Assembly (NCBI RefSeq): GCF_000264995.1
Contig: NW_006767433.1
Coordinates: 3,653,538 to 3,717,537 of the forward strand
Direction of reading: 5' to 3'
Length of the DNA: 64,000 nucleotides
Source of the DNA: Punctularia strigosozonata HHB-11173 SS5
Lineage: Eukaryota; Basidiomycota; Agaricomycetes; Corticiales; Punctulariaceae
Made by a program: the position numbers and the translations under genes. Under the pieces are notes generated by a model that did not search any database, had not been told where the DNA came from, and saw nothing but the letters and a program-made list of their open reading frames with translations. Below are positions 1 through 12,331 of this stretch, in pieces. The first letter of the stretch is position 1. The number at the start of each line of letters is the position of its first letter.

Positions 1-3000
1 TTCTAACGGTCCTCATCCTAGCGACCGTGCTAGGCGTGCTGTCAGAAGGCGCATTGGCTTTCGGGGCAGGCGACATCCGTACGCGGCGTCTGCCTACCTT
101 CAGTGGCACACTCACAGAATCTCTCTCCGTTGTATAGCCGATTTCGCTTTCTTAAACGGTAAACTCCTATCATAACCCGTCCGTGCCGTGGCTGAATCTG
201 AGTGAATGAAGATAAAGCATTCCGTCACGGTTGGTGCATCCATCACTAGCTATCAATGATATACCAGCTGATTCTGACCAGGTGACATCGAAAACGTTCT
301 CACTAATCTCGCCAAAGCTGCGGGAGCTGCATCGGGTGGTGGAGGAATCCTTCAGTTAGCACAATCCGTGCTGAACGCCGCCTCTGGTGGTGCTACGTTT
401 ACTAGTGGAGACGTCAAGAAAGTCTATTTTGTGAGGTTATTCTGGTGATATGTAGCATGCTTTCTGACGAGTTTGTCAGGGAAACTGGCTTCGTGATTAT
501 TCTCAGGCTAGTCATATGTAGTAACGTACCTTAGAAGCAACTCACGTCGAATACAGGCAATGGATATCGCCGGCTTGAGCAAGTTGTCCGCGGACACCCT
601 CGTACTCGTGGTTGCGGTCGGTGCCGCCTTCTGATTATACCGTACTTCCCATAGCCCTTATCGTTGTTAGGTTCTGGGTTTCATGAGCTTCGGCTTTGCA
701 ACCGGAGAGTTTGAAGTGACGGCGGATCGACTAGGTGTATACCTTCCCGTGGTGAGTGATACGTGAAGGTAATTATCGTATACCGGATATTTCACATTCT
801 TCTCGTAGGAGCACATAGACAACCCGAAGGGATACGCGGTCAGTAATGATGATTGCAACGAGGTCCCGAACGCACTGCTGAAATACATAAAAAGGAGAAA
901 GAGGAAGATGCTCGCCAATTTCATCCAAAGCTTCGTCCTCCTGTGGATCCGCGTGAACTTGAGATTGACGAAAGAACAGGGATGAAGGTTAGTCTTCGTT
1001 ACCCTTTGTATACCTTTGACTTCCCTCACTATTGCTAGAATTATATGGCCACCGAAAACCGAGGGTGGGATACATCTACTGCTCATATTCGCCGGACATT
1101 CAAGCAATGCATCGAGCGTGGACGGCGTGCTCATGGCCGCGATGGAGCGGATCTTTGGGAAGCGTACAGGCTTCTTGGCACTGGGTTACATACTCTGGAG
1201 GTGATAAAGCTGGCCGATCTCCTAGCGAAACTCTGTTAACGCGACAATCAGGATCTTCTCGCCCATAGCAATTGGTGCGAGATTGCTCTGCGGAGAATGG
1301 GTCACGAGCAGGTGTTTTGCCATGTAGGCGATAATGGTCAGATGCTTTTATCCTAAACCCCCCCGAAAGAAATTGACTTGCTGTCACAGTGATCATTCAG
1401 ACGCCCAACGGACCGGCTCCTCCCCTTGTCACCGGTACATTTGGAAGCGCCGACTTCTTTCACTCCGTCCTTGGGGAAGCTACCGAGTATGAGTTTTTAT
1501 TTTATTTTTGAGGATATACGTAATGTTTATCATAATGGGATGCAGCCATCTGTCTCAGACCTCGATGACGGATCTGTCTCAGAAGATGAACGATGCAAGT
1601 CATACACAGTTGATCTCCCGCCACCACTGACCAATCGTGTTCCGGCGTACTCCAGGCTAAGCTCGGGAATCAGAACGAGAAATTTGACGCTCTCAAGTCC
1701 ATACTCGGCAAACTCGGCGGGGGTGACAGCGATGGCAAGGTTTCTGAGGCCGAAGATATCAACCAGAAGAGTAAGGCATATAGTTTTGACCCTGGTGATA
1801 TTGCACCCCCCGAGGTTCAGCAACAGTTATGGGAAATTCTCAAGTGGAGGGACAGTATCTTCAAGACCGTGCTTGAGAAGATAGAGATGATACCTGGCCT
1901 CTCGGAACTGATCGACAACCTCACCGATGCGCTTAATGCATGTAAGTTCTTATGCTTGCGCTCAAGCTATTCTTCACTCATGTAAATCAGATGTCTATAC
2001 ATTGTTGACCCCTTACCTGGAGGTGAGTCAAGGATATATCGCAGATAGCCGTTTAACTCATCATTCCCACCAGCCCATAGTCACGCAGGTCACCGCTGTA
2101 CTTGGAGAAGGCAGCAAAGCTGTGATAGACTCCGATGATCAATACGAAGTGATGATATCATTTGGGATCCGCAGTTATTGATCTCACACATTGTACTAGA
2201 CATTCGACAACCCGGATGCATCTGATCCATCACACAGTCTCCTGTCCAAGGTGGGATCACTTTGCATTCAATCACTCCCGCACCAGGTTGACGAAATTAT
2301 CAGGACCATTTCGCCCTCATACTAAACGAGCCGGCGGGACGGGTTGCTATGGTGGTTGTGGAGCACACGGTCAACCTTATCGTGAAAGTCAGTCCAACAG
2401 GTACAATCCCAGGCATCCTGCCACTAATCAATATTTGACCCGTAGGCTTGGTTTGACGGTGGCCAGGACGAAGATCATGTCATAGATGAGGTACATGATC
2501 GCAGTCACGTTTGTGTCATGTATGACTCATTGGGGGGAGATAGATTCTTGAAGCGTTCCATCATCCATACTACAATATTGGAAATTCTCGTATTCAGCAC
2601 GATATGTTCCAAACCTTCGACAAATGGTTCGGAAGCCTCGGTTCAGAGGATTCGGCAAAGGTCCTCGACGGTTTGACCAAGGTGTGTGGCAGTGAACAAG
2701 CAGAACAACATGCAAGGTCAAGTTCGATTCGCAACAGGATGGTGTGCGCAACGGACGTAACAAACGGCTTAGCTCAGAGGAGGAGGAGATCGCCGCGGGA
2801 GGTAGTGGCTACTATGGACCTGACGGTCAGGCCCGCATGAAATCCGGATCTCATCGAGGACATTCGTTCGATGCCGACGAAGAAGCTAACCTGACTCGCC
2901 AAGGTGAGACAACATCAGAACTCGAAGTAGGACCCCCCTGAGTTGACCCCTTCTTCAGGCCACGGGTCATCCTACTCCCGTCATGACGATGATAACCAAA

Positions 3001-3854
3001 TCCCCCAAAGCCAGACCACTTACCAGCAGGAATCCGACTATCCTCAGCGTGGCTACAATCCTTCTTACACCCAGACGGAAACCTCGTCATTCGCAAATAG
3101 CTATGGATCTTCTGCTCGATACCCTCAACGTGATGACCAAGGCAGGGAGGAATACGCGGATGTTGACAACGATGGAGCCACAGGAACCGAATATCGCAAC
3201 ACTACCTTTGGCCGCGAAAATCCTGATAACTATGGGTACACCAGCGGTCCTGCGCCCCGACGTGAACAACTGTTATACGAAAGCCGCCTAGATGAGTACA
3301 GAAGTAGCCACAGGCCGCGCAGTGACGAATCATACGGAGAACCTCCGGCTATACCTGCTTATGAAGAAGTGTCCGAGCGTCACGAATACGAAGGAAGGGA
3401 AGATGCATCTGGTTTCTACGGCAGCGCAACGCTTGGAGATCAAGCCAACGAAGACGGGGTCGACCAGCAAGCCCGATACGGAGAGGAAGCGCGTCTGTCT
3501 CACCATAGCGGGCGTAGTCACCGTCACCATCCAGATTCGGGAATGTCCCGTTGTGTGGAGGGTTATGGGGACAACCAGGAAAGGTCTGCCCTTGACCAGA
3601 CTGGTTATGGAGGTCGCGAGTTCGCTGGCGAGGGGTACAATCCAGCGTACGAAGTACCTCGTCGCGATGATGACTACCAGCGTACGGAAGGGTACGGAGA
3701 CGGAGAAACCTTTGGTGCAGAGAGGCTGACCATTGACGACGAGGGCGGAGACTACCATCATCCATTTCGCATGGACCGGAGGCACCACGGACAGGACGGC
3801 TTTGGTAACGAGAATGATGAGAAATATGGCGGAGGCTACGGCAGAGATTACTGA
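1..3854 (+). CDS. het-C: Het-C family protein (heterokaryon-incompatibility protein C), start codon just outside the window
   Basis: The gene is read by splicing about a dozen short exons. From base 3 the first exon encodes a hydrophobic signal-peptide-like stretch (LTVLILATVLGVLS) followed by AFGAGDI, so only the first codon or so lies to the left. Hallmarks of the Het-C N-terminal domain follow: GDIENVL, YFGNWLRDYSQ (470-510), FMSFGFATGEFEVTADRLGVY (670-750), RPPVDPRELEIDERTGMK (940-985), ENRGWDTS (1050) and the HSNWCE block (1270). A helical middle part (1660-1920) leads to a long Tyr/Gly/Asp/Arg-rich, probably disordered tail ending at TGA 3852-3854. In Neurospora, het-c is a plasma-membrane allorecognition protein; a role here in non-self recognition is inference. 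One intron (about 509-557) seems to use a GC donor. Exon joins in the middle are approximate. Confidence 0.9.
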
Positions 3855-5495
3855 AAGCCACTGGTCACTCCAGAGTGTCCGGCTGTCCTTGTACTGTAGT
3901 ATGATGATATGGGTGCTCCTTCGCACTGTTATGATACGAACATGATTCGTGTTCTTTCCGTGTCACGCACACGTTCTATATGCAAAGACGTTTTTGAGAC
4001 AAACCTAGCGTTTCACGGTGTTCATATAGCTCTCTCGCCTCAACATTAAGTGCCATTCTTGAGGGCCCTTTGCTTTGTTCATATTATTCTGACGATACGG
4101 TGGTACCTTGGTGAGAATCGGGATAACATTAAAATCCCGGCACAACATGTCGCAATTGCCAGTCAGGGTTGGCTTTGGGGTGTCTCGCTGACTCGTGTGG
4201 CATCCGTAGGCATGTAAAGCGGATGCTCGTACGGGTCGGTTCGAAGAAATTCGGAGCGCAATTTAATGCATACTTGAGAAGTCAAATGAGTCCCATCTCC
4301 GATAGGACGAGCTCCGTTATAGGAACTAATTCGGTGAAACATGCAAATTCTGAGTGGATTCAAAGAGCTTATGCCGGTTTGATGCCCCTCCCGGTGCAGA
4401 TCAACGATTTCGCGCGGTTATATCGATAGTGAACACATCGAGGTTTTCGACGAAGCCCGATGAAGATTTGCCAGGGCATCTTGAACCAAAAAAAGGACCG
4501 AGGTTTCATTTGGATAGTCCAACATTGTACGAACCGCGAATTTCCCAACGCCAATGACGGCTTAAGGGTTCAAGCCCACCGGTTAGACTGCGATAGAGCA
4601 TGAGTAACTGGCATATGCCTGAGCGACATGCGTATATGCCATACGTGTCCTCTGGTATATCCTTGCGTGACGGAGCACTGTGCTCCACTAAGTGAACGTG
4701 CCTTTCTTTCGGAACCTACGAGGACCTTGGCCCTAGAAGGTCGCGGGGAAACAGATACAATCTCCGGCGGAATCTGTCAGGTGCTTCGGATGGAGCCCTC
4801 AGAAGGCTCAAGGTTGAGATTTGAAGCTTCAAGACCATCATCTGCGCAGTGGAATAGGGTGCTTCGAGCGCGGCAGTTAGTAGGGCACATGTTAACCAAG
4901 CAGACGGTCCAGTACGTCGCGAAAGCTTCGCGGATATCATGCGGCAGCCGATCCGAGATACGGTGGCATGTTTTCCGATGAGGGTAGGTGTCTCCCAAAC
5001 TGATCTTCTGAGTTGAGCACGAGGGTAGGGGGTGGAACCAGCTGAGACACATCGATACAGACCTGCCGCTTGTATTCGCAGAGATTTTGGAGATCCCGGT
5101 TGTGGTCGTGCGTGTGAGGTACAATAAAGAGAGGCTCAAGCCATGGCTCCAGCCTAAGAGCGGACCGCTCAGTAACCGTAGAATCCAATAGATCCAAATC
5201 ATGAACAACCGACGCGACCCTAGAGAGAAGCACGCGTGTCACCAATCAGCGTGCGCTGTGACTGACCGTGACGCAGCGGTAGAGCCGTCATGGTGACAAT
5301 TCCCGGTCCGTTGTCGACGACCTCGGCGCCCCTGCTATCGACTGCGAGCCTATCGTCCTAGGCGGCGCTTGATTGCGGCATACTATACCTACCTGTTCAT
5401 TATCCCATTTTCTCTGTAAGTCGACCTATGTGACTCGAAAATTGCACGAACTGATCCCAGCTGCGCATCTTGCAGGGCGATACCTATTTACGACG
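3855..5495. other. Intergenic, no recognised gene
   Basis: This stretch holds the het-C 3' flank and the 5' flank of the following membrane-protein gene. I recognise no conserved family. The only protein-like reading is on the minus strand at 4937-5245 (102 codons, with words such as LDLLDSTVTERSALRLEPW), which has the feel of an exon of an F-box-like basidiomycete protein but lacks neighbouring exons I can join; it may be a gene relic or chance. Confidence 0.5.
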
Positions 5496-6749
5496 ATGTG
5501 GTGCGATAACTGTCTGCTCGTATTCCCGCTGGTAAGCTACTAGTAAGCGTACTCGCAAAGTACACCGATGGAGATATCTTTTCAGCGTGCCGGAGCCATG
5601 GCATGGGCTGCCTTGTTAATGGTAGGCCTCGAATCTTGGTCAAAACGGAGCCGTATTTGATGAACGAATCATGCAGCTGTACAGCGCCATCGGAGGCATG
5701 TTCCTGATACTGTGGGGTCAATGGTTTCTCTTCACCTTCCCGGAGTGGTTCGTACGATGCTCGGCCGCTCTACCCATGACCGGCCCTGACAAATGACATC
5801 GATCCTATCAGGTTCATCTACGGGGGCATCGGTTTGGCGGTTGCGGCTATAGCGCTGATCAACATATTCGCGCTCTCGAACGTATGGTCCATATGGAATT
5901 GCGTAGTGGAGAATGCTAATCCAGCTGCGCAGCGGTCATATATCTGGACACGCGTCTGCAAATCGACCTGGCCGTTCTTGATTGTCATCAGCGCGGTCCG
6001 CGCGATCCTCATCTTGGTAGAACTCCAGCGAGGGTGAGTCTTCGACAGGTTTCCCGTGGAGTTCGACGCTCCGCTTTATGCACCCGATTCGTTCGGGGTA
6101 GCACCTTCTGATATATTTCTTCGGCCCTTGATGGATCTTCTGACTCCGTTCTTCATGCAGCAAGGGGAAGATCGCTTGGGAATGCGACAACGGCCGGCAG
6201 ATATGGCCTGAGTCAGAGAGCTACGCCAACGCGTATGGATTCCCAGCAGGGTTCTGCACACCGATGAATGCTCTCTTCATCATCTGGTTTGTCGCCCTAG
6301 TGATAGACCTGGTGTGGCAGGTGCGTAGTTTCCTGCACAATTATGACCATCCCTCTTCGTTCGCTCGTTTGAGGATCACGGTTCCCTTCGGATGTGTCGC
6401 TCCCCACTCTTCTCCAGTCTTCACTTGGTTTATCACCCTTTCACGCGCCAAACCAATTTGCGCTGTGGTTCTTTCATGGCAGTGTTCTTTGTTGATGCAA
6501 GCTCATCAAATTGACGCTTCTTGTTTCGGCGTTTTCGCAGATTTACATGTTCTTCCTCACCTGGCGCTTCGCTAAGCGTTTGGAGCACTACCGCGGCATG
6601 CAAGGTCCTTTCAATGGAGGTAAGGGGATCATTAATCTCAGCTTCTGGCTGTTTCCGTCCTCGTGTCCTCCATACCGACGGAACCGTGCACAGCATGTCG
6701 ACATTTTTCTGATCCACATGTTTTGTTCGTAGGCTACTACAAGGCGTAA
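5496..6749 (+). CDS. Small four-helix membrane protein of unknown function (MWCDNC family)
   Basis: Seven short exons join into about 215 residues. ATG 5496 opens with MWCDNCLLVFPL, then RAGAMAWAALLM, LYSAIGGMFLILWGQWFLFTF, a second helix (YGGIGLAVAAIALINIFAL), a third (WPFLIVISAVRAILILVEL), a loop with two cysteines (WECDNG, PAGFCTP), a fourth helix (LFIIWFVALVIDLVW) and the tail MQGPFNGGYYKA, stop 6747-6749. Introns fall near 5515-5576, 5622-5676 (55 nt), 5754-5820, 6030-6160, 6320-6540 and 6622-6732. The reading frame is intact: an apparent break near 5622 is a normal intron (GTAGGC..CATGCAG). I recall similar proteins in other Agaricomycetes but no assigned function. The N-terminal CDNC pair could bind metal or be acylated, which is speculation. 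Confidence 0.75.
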
Positions 6750-8565
6750 ATGTGCTGTGGCTTACCGGACGCTGTCAAGCGGCGGTGAAGGGCCGAGTCG
6801 GACGCAACTCTGGGTCTCTCCCCGTTCACCTGGACGTTCAACGCCGCGCAGATCGCGGATTCACGGACACCTGCGTTGGCTCAAAGACATTTTACTTCTA
6901 TCGCCCCTCTGCCACCTCGTAACGTATTTCCGTATTTATTCCTTATCCTTACGATCCATTACGACCTTACGAAACCGCTTACGTCTAACGACCTGTTGTA
7001 TCGGCTTTTCTTTCTTTGGTCCCGTGCGCTGTACGGGACGCTGCTTCCGGAGTTTACCGCTTGTGATTTGTTCGCCGTCTGCTTGGAATGTTCACGTTAC
7101 CGAGTATCGGGCGCTCGTAGCTTGCAATACTATTGTTGTATGGCTTTCAAGAACGCAAGTCGTGGGCACTGTAAGGATACGCATCTGTAGGTCCTGGTAA
7201 GAGTATGCCGTGATCCGATCCCAGCGAAACAAGGTTCGTCGCCTCGAATGACAATATGGGCGTTTCCGTGGCCGGGAAAGGGAGAAAGCTGTCCATATAT
7301 CAAGGGGAACCATACGCGTGAGTGGGCCGAACTGTGCTCCTTTGCATGAAGCCGTGGAAAAATGAAAAGCAACCGAGGGGTTCCCAGCTTCTGTCGGCCC
7401 TTTCACCCGGGTCATTCTGCGCACTGGCGCTGAGAAGGATAAGACGGTTATGTAGACGTTGTGGATTGCCAGAAGCCAAGGCTGTTCTTATGCTGCGGCC
7501 ATGACATGTACCATGTTCTCCACCGACGCCGTACAGTACGACGGTTATCGCTCGAACGGAAAGCTGTGAGATCACCGCGGACTTTGGCTGGCCACTCGCG
7601 AGAAGGGAAGGGGGAGAAAGTCGTTTAGGTTGGGGTCCCGCAGACGGAGCAGAATCGTCATCCCCCGGGATCACAAGCCAGGGCTGAGTCGTGTGGTCGC
7701 AGGCCTCGTGTATTTAATGGGAGAGCAAAGAACGGCCCAGGTCGAGGAAGGGCGGATCTAAGTTGAAACTCTCGTCCGCACCGGCGATATATTGATCGAG
7801 CGGGGGCAAAGTGCGGCCGGCGAGGGCTGCTCGTCGGATGAAGAGAGAGAGGGAGTGTGCTGCTGGATCAAACAGGAGGGGGCGGCGAGGCGTGGTGATT
7901 GGCGGGGACCGTCGAGAGGGGGTCTGTGAACGGTCGGAGAAACAGGGCGAGAGGATGAGATCGGACGAGTGATTTCCGGTGGGCCGATGGGGCGGGGGGA
8001 ACTGATGTGGAAGGCGGGAGCAGAAAGAACAGGGCCCGGGTGGTGGGCCCGGCGGAAGAGGGGCTCCTCCCATCTGCGGTCGGCGTTCACTCGCAGAATG
8101 AAGGGCGATCTGCGTATCAGCTGCGTCTGCGGTGATTATGGCATTCTCAGGCCTCCGAGGGCTGGCGGCTCTCTGGGTTCCTGGGCCGACACGAGGTTGA
8201 TGGCGCCCTCCGCCGAAATATATAGCTCGACACCCGGCCTGCTTCCGCTCCCCATCCCTTCCTGGGTCCCCCTTCCTCCCTTCCCTCCCGAGTAGCCTCT
8301 GCGCCGAGTACGCGACACCACCTTTCTTCTTGTACTCGTAACGTACGTCTTTCCGTCTCCCGCTCATTTCCGCCCGCTATTGTACTCCACGACGTTGTCG
8401 CGACGCGACGCTTACAACAAACCTGCTTCTTCTCAACAGGGCGTTTATACGTTTTCATTTTTTTGTCGTCAACCGCGCAGCAACACCGCGCCTTTTCCTT
8501 TTGGTTTATATCCTCCTCCGGGAACCTTCTCGTGCAACAGTACACCACATCTCGCAGTCGCAGCA
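6750..8565. other. Intergenic: 3' flank of membrane gene and long promoter/5' leader of bHLH factor 1
   Basis: No gene recognised. The right half is strongly G/A-rich then C/T-rich on the plus strand, with a pyrimidine tract at about 8242-8292 just after a TATA-like site, typical of a highly expressed agaricomycete promoter. The 217-codon minus-strand reading at 7714-8367 is proline/arginine filler produced by this skewed composition and is not supported as a gene. Confidence 0.6.
8219..8224 (+). promoter_or_regulatory. TATA-like element upstream of bHLH factor 1
   Basis: The sequence AAATATATAGCTC places a TATATA core here, followed 20-70 nt later by a long C/T tract where transcription commonly starts in these fungi. 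It would give a 5' leader of roughly 300 nt before ATG 8566. Functional use is inferred. Confidence 0.4.
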
Positions 8566-9699
8566 ATGGACGCTACCCTCGTCGAAAGCCCTAAGGACTT
8601 CATGGACGGCTCCGTGCCGAACTTCTCGTACGACCCCCTCTTCGGGATCGACTACATGCACGGCTCCCAGCAGATGGCCGTCTCCTCCCTGGGTCGTGAG
8701 CATTTAACATGTTTCCCGCCTCCCGCGATCGAAGCTGATCACTATCTCCAGTCCACGGCCAGGCGTCGTCCCCGAGGTTGAACTTCGATACGCTCAACCT
8801 CGCCAACATGGAGCCGTACTCGTTCCCCGTCAACCCGTCGTACACGACGTCGCCCTCTCCCGGGCGTCCATACACGCCTCCGGACAACGCCGGCATTTAC
8901 CCCGCGGCCCTCTCCGGCCCGAGCGCCGGTGAGCTCTCTTCGGACAGCATGTCCCATCGCCGCCGGGGCAGCGGCACCGCCTCGCCCGCGTCCTCCGCGC
9001 ACGGCGGCTCGAACCTTTCGGCAGTCCCGCGCTCCCATCGTTTCAACCCGCTCGGTCCGTCCGGTATCCCCAGCAGGGCCGTCCGTGAACGCAAGAAGCG
9101 TACCAAGACCGAGGACTTTGGCAGCGACGACGAGGATGACGTCGAGTTCACCCCTTCCAGCCTTCCCGCTGGTTCCGATATGTGAGCATCACCATCCGTC
9201 AACTTGCCCACGCGCGGCGACTTAAATGGCACGCTTTGCTAACTCAGGTCTATTGAAAGGCGTCGCGAGGAAATCCGTCGCCAACGTATCGAGTCGGAAC
9301 AGCGCCGGAGGGATGAACTCCGCGACGGCTACCGCAGGCTCAAGGACGCGCTCCCCGTGTCCAACCAGAAGTCCAGCAAGGTTTGCCTGCTCGACCGCGG
9401 TATGCTTCTGTTCATGTGATCTCGGTCATCAGAAACGGCAACTGACGTGCGCCTCCAGCGACGACCCACATCAAGTACTTGGAGATGACGAACCAGCAAC
9501 TGCAGACCCGTGTTCAACAGGCCGAGGCCGAGGTACAGCGGCTGCGCCAGTCAGTAGCACCTTGCTTTCTGCGCTTTGTATAGTTTCGCTGACGACTATC
9601 TTTCTCAGGTTCAACGAGGCGCTCATGCTCGGCACCGCTGAGCAGCGCCACGCAGCAGCTGCCGCTGCCGCCGCCGCGTCCACCACCAACGTATACTAA
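8566..9699 (+). CDS. bHLH transcription factor 1
   Basis: Starts MDATLVESPKDFMDG at 8566. After an intron (about 8693-8751) comes a Ser/Pro/Gly-rich part, then RKKRTKTED with an acidic run (GSDDEDDVEF), and after an intron at about 9181-9247 the basic region RRQRIESEQRRRDELRDGY, helix 1 (RRLKDALPVS), loop NQKSSK and helix 2 (VCLLDRATTHIKYLE), continuing into a coiled coil (NQQLQTRVQQAEAEVQRLRQ). The tail has nine alanines and ends NVY at TAA 9697-9699. The Glu that contacts E-box DNA is kept, while the usual His four places before it is Arg. The A-T-T-H junction in helix 2 is split by a phase-1 intron (about 9401-9458). A close relative lies at 13687-14788 on the other strand. Targets are unknown. 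Confidence 0.88.
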
Positions 9700-11696
9700 G
9701 CGGCCTGTTCGGACATCAAAAGTCGCGTTGCACCGACGACATGGAAGGCCGCGGCTTAGCCGCGCGCCGAATGATCACGATATTTACGCCTGCCTGGCCG
9801 CAGGTTCTGCATGCTACCACGGACCTCACGCATCCTCCTCATCGCATCATTGTATCCTTAAATCCCGCATTGCTCCTCATTTCTCTAATCACCTGTTCTT
9901 TACACCGTTACGACCCTCGCCTTCTACTGCATTCACGCTCGATGCTTTTTTTGTTGTGGAGAGCTTGGTCACTTTTAGCGCGTCCGCGACGCTCCCAACG
10001 TTCTGTCCTGCGGGTCCATCGGTCGCGCACCAGGCCGTGCCCATCGCTTCCCGATGACCCAACGCTCCCCGCATATATGCGGAGCCCCCGTTGTTTCGAT
10101 AACGACACCCAACCGATGATTATCCTACCCAACACGACGGCCCCTCCTTGGAGGATGCTCGGAGAAGACACCACACGACGCAAGACTGCTCGTCCGAGCT
10201 TGAGGCGCATCGGTCCTAGCGGCCGCACCTTACGCACCTATCGTAGGTGTAACGCCTCGCTGGCGGCAGCTCTATCTTGTCTCTTTTAGAACTGTCGATG
10301 TCTCCCATCCACCCCCATCGAAGTACTCCCGTCTGCGCCATGGAGGCGACGACCACTTCACTGTGGTTCCGTGCCCCGGCGTGCCAACACACTGGCTTTT
10401 GGCGGTCCGACCCTCTCCCGGTCATCACCGGCTACGCAGGCTCTTCACGAACGTTCAACCAAGTCACTTGCCTTGAGGCATCCACATCAACAGCATTCAT
10501 CATGTCCTTGTACACGTTACTTATTGCACGAACGTCATTTATGTCCTGTCACGTCCACCCCTCTCCCCATCCACAACACAGTCCATACTGAGCGTCTCGA
10601 CATTTGTCCTCGCTCATGCCATCGACTACGCCGACTGACCCCCACGTCCACCTTACCGCTCCCGACACCTCGACGAGAGCTCGCGAGCTTTGCCTCTTCC
10701 CTTTCCCTCGCGAACGACAACCACTCCGATCGACCGAGCTGGGCTGCTACCGCCTACGCTCCACGGGCCTTACCAAGCACGGCTCTGTGTCGCATTTCAC
10801 ATTGGAGGTCGCTTCTGGCGGATACATGGCGGATGGCGCGTCCTAGTATTCGTAGATGGCTTCAAGCCGTCGAAGGCTTACTCGATGCCCGGCGGACTGT
10901 TTCGATTCTTCCTTCCGTTTGCATGCAGCACTCGGCGATGTCGCTCACGACATTCCTTCTCGCGCTTTCGTCAGTCCTCGCAGGGGGCGTTGCTGGCTAG
11001 TCCACCGCCCACACGCGTGGCCACCCGTTGGCCTATGAGAAGGTTTGTTCGTTCGAGCAAGGGCTCCCCGTTTTCGCGACATGTCGACGATCGGTCGATA
11101 ACGCAGACTTTCCTCCGCGCAGGCTGTTCGCTTTGTCCGCCAGTCGGGCGCAGCGTTCCGCCCCTGTTTGCTCTCGCAGGCCTGCTGCCACACCTACATA
11201 GTACTCCGTATGCTCCGCACGCCGTTCCGTCCGCCTTGGACAACCTCCTTCATGCGATGGGCTTGCTTTGCCCGGTCGGTCTGGTCCTCGTCACGCTTTT
11301 TGCTTGATGGACGATCGGCTTTTTTTAATTTCTTTCAGAATCGGTGGGAGTAGACTACGTCTTAGCGATTTGTTAGACAGACGACTTCGACACGTCCATA
11401 GTCACATATCTACCATCCGAGTTGAATGGATGATTCATTGATATATACTGGATTTCGGCGCATCGAGTCCGCTACTGCCCATCAGTGCTATTCTAAGGAG
11501 GCTTGTGTACGATGTGTGGGGGGTCGGGAGTCTAGGGTCTTGGTGCAGGATCCAGATTCCGTTTCGGATCCACGATCGAATCGATGCTCGAGTAGCGAAG
11601 TTCAAGCTGGCCCTTGCGTCACCGGCGCGATCTTCACATCTTGGGCCCGATCTACTACAATCTTGTACACTCTTTCGTCTTCCTTCAAACGGCAGC
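9700..11696. other. Intergenic, 2 kb, no recognised gene
   Basis: Carries the 3' end of bHLH factor 1 and the promoter of the TBCA gene. The plus strand is C/T-rich through most of its length and keeps several frames open (9741-10289, 10371-11000, 10690-11307), but the readings overlap one another in different frames, are full of Ser/Pro/Arg/Leu and resemble no family. A long 3' UTR or a non-coding transcript is possible; the sequence alone does not show which. Confidence 0.5.
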
Positions 11697-12221
11697 ATGT
11701 CTGATACAGCGACCCTGAAGCGCCAACTGAAGATTAAATCAGGAGCAGCGAAACGGTCAGCCGCATGCGCCTGAAACACGGGCATGTACGAGAGCACGCA
11801 TGCTTATGAGGACACGATCCGATAGGTTACTCAAAGAGCACAACTCGTATCGCAATGAAGCGGAGCAACTACAGCTGAAGCGCGATAAACTGATAGCGGA
11901 CGGCGCGGAGGAATGGGACGTGAAGAACGCAGTGAGCTCTCTCGACATGTGTTGCCCCTTATGGCCAACTTGATGGAAGGAATGACCAGGGTCGGCTTGT
12001 GGAAGAGTCGAACAAGATGGTGGTGGACACTGCCCATCGTCTGGGCAGCACGGTGCAAGAGCTTCGCGAACTTGTCGTGAGTTCAGCATGGCCGTTCCAT
12101 CGTACTAAAAGGCTTCACGGCTCCATCCACGCTGTAGGTCGACGCGAAGAAGAAGACAGAGTTGGCAGGAGACGACGACTTGTTGAAGGCCGAGGATGCG
12201 CTGGAAGAGGCCAGCGTCTGA
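11697..12221 (+). CDS. TBCA: Tubulin-specific chaperone A (tubulin cofactor A)
   Basis: Four exons give about 110 residues: MSDTATLKRQLKIKSGAAKR at 11697, then (after about 11757-11825) LLKEHNSYRNEAEQLQLKRDKLIADGAEEWDVKNA, an exon at about 11997-12076 with MMEESNKMVVDTAHRLGSTVQELRELV, and a last exon DAKKKTELAGDDDLLKAEDALEEASV ending at TGA 12219-12221. This is the all-helical three-helix bundle of TBCA/Rbl2, which holds beta-tubulin during alpha/beta-tubulin dimer assembly in the cytosol. Length and the ADGAEEWDVKNA signature match fungal members well. It converges on the MED11-like gene, whose stop codon is 110 bp away. The odd phase around the second exon joint (12076-12137) is the least certain join. 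Confidence 0.9.
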
Positions 12222-12331
12222 AGAGTGTCTGTCAGCAATCGATCATGAATCAAGCCGTGTTTGATTACGATATGTGTACATACTTTACCATACGGTTGAT
12301 TTTATTTAGCGTCGATGAACGCTCGTAGCGA

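Noticed and set aside
5615-5661. Apparent frame break in the four-helix membrane gene
   Set aside because: A 55 nt intron (5622-5676, GTAGGC to CATGCAG) restores the frame and the expected LYSAIGG segment.
7714-8367. 217-codon minus-strand frame
   Set aside because: Pro/Arg/Ser filler created by a C/T-skewed promoter; no domain, and it overlaps a TATA-like site and leader of bHLH factor 1.
10371-11307. Two overlapping plus-strand frames of about 205 codons
   Set aside because: They occupy the same bases in different frames, are low complexity and resemble no family; probably untranslated.
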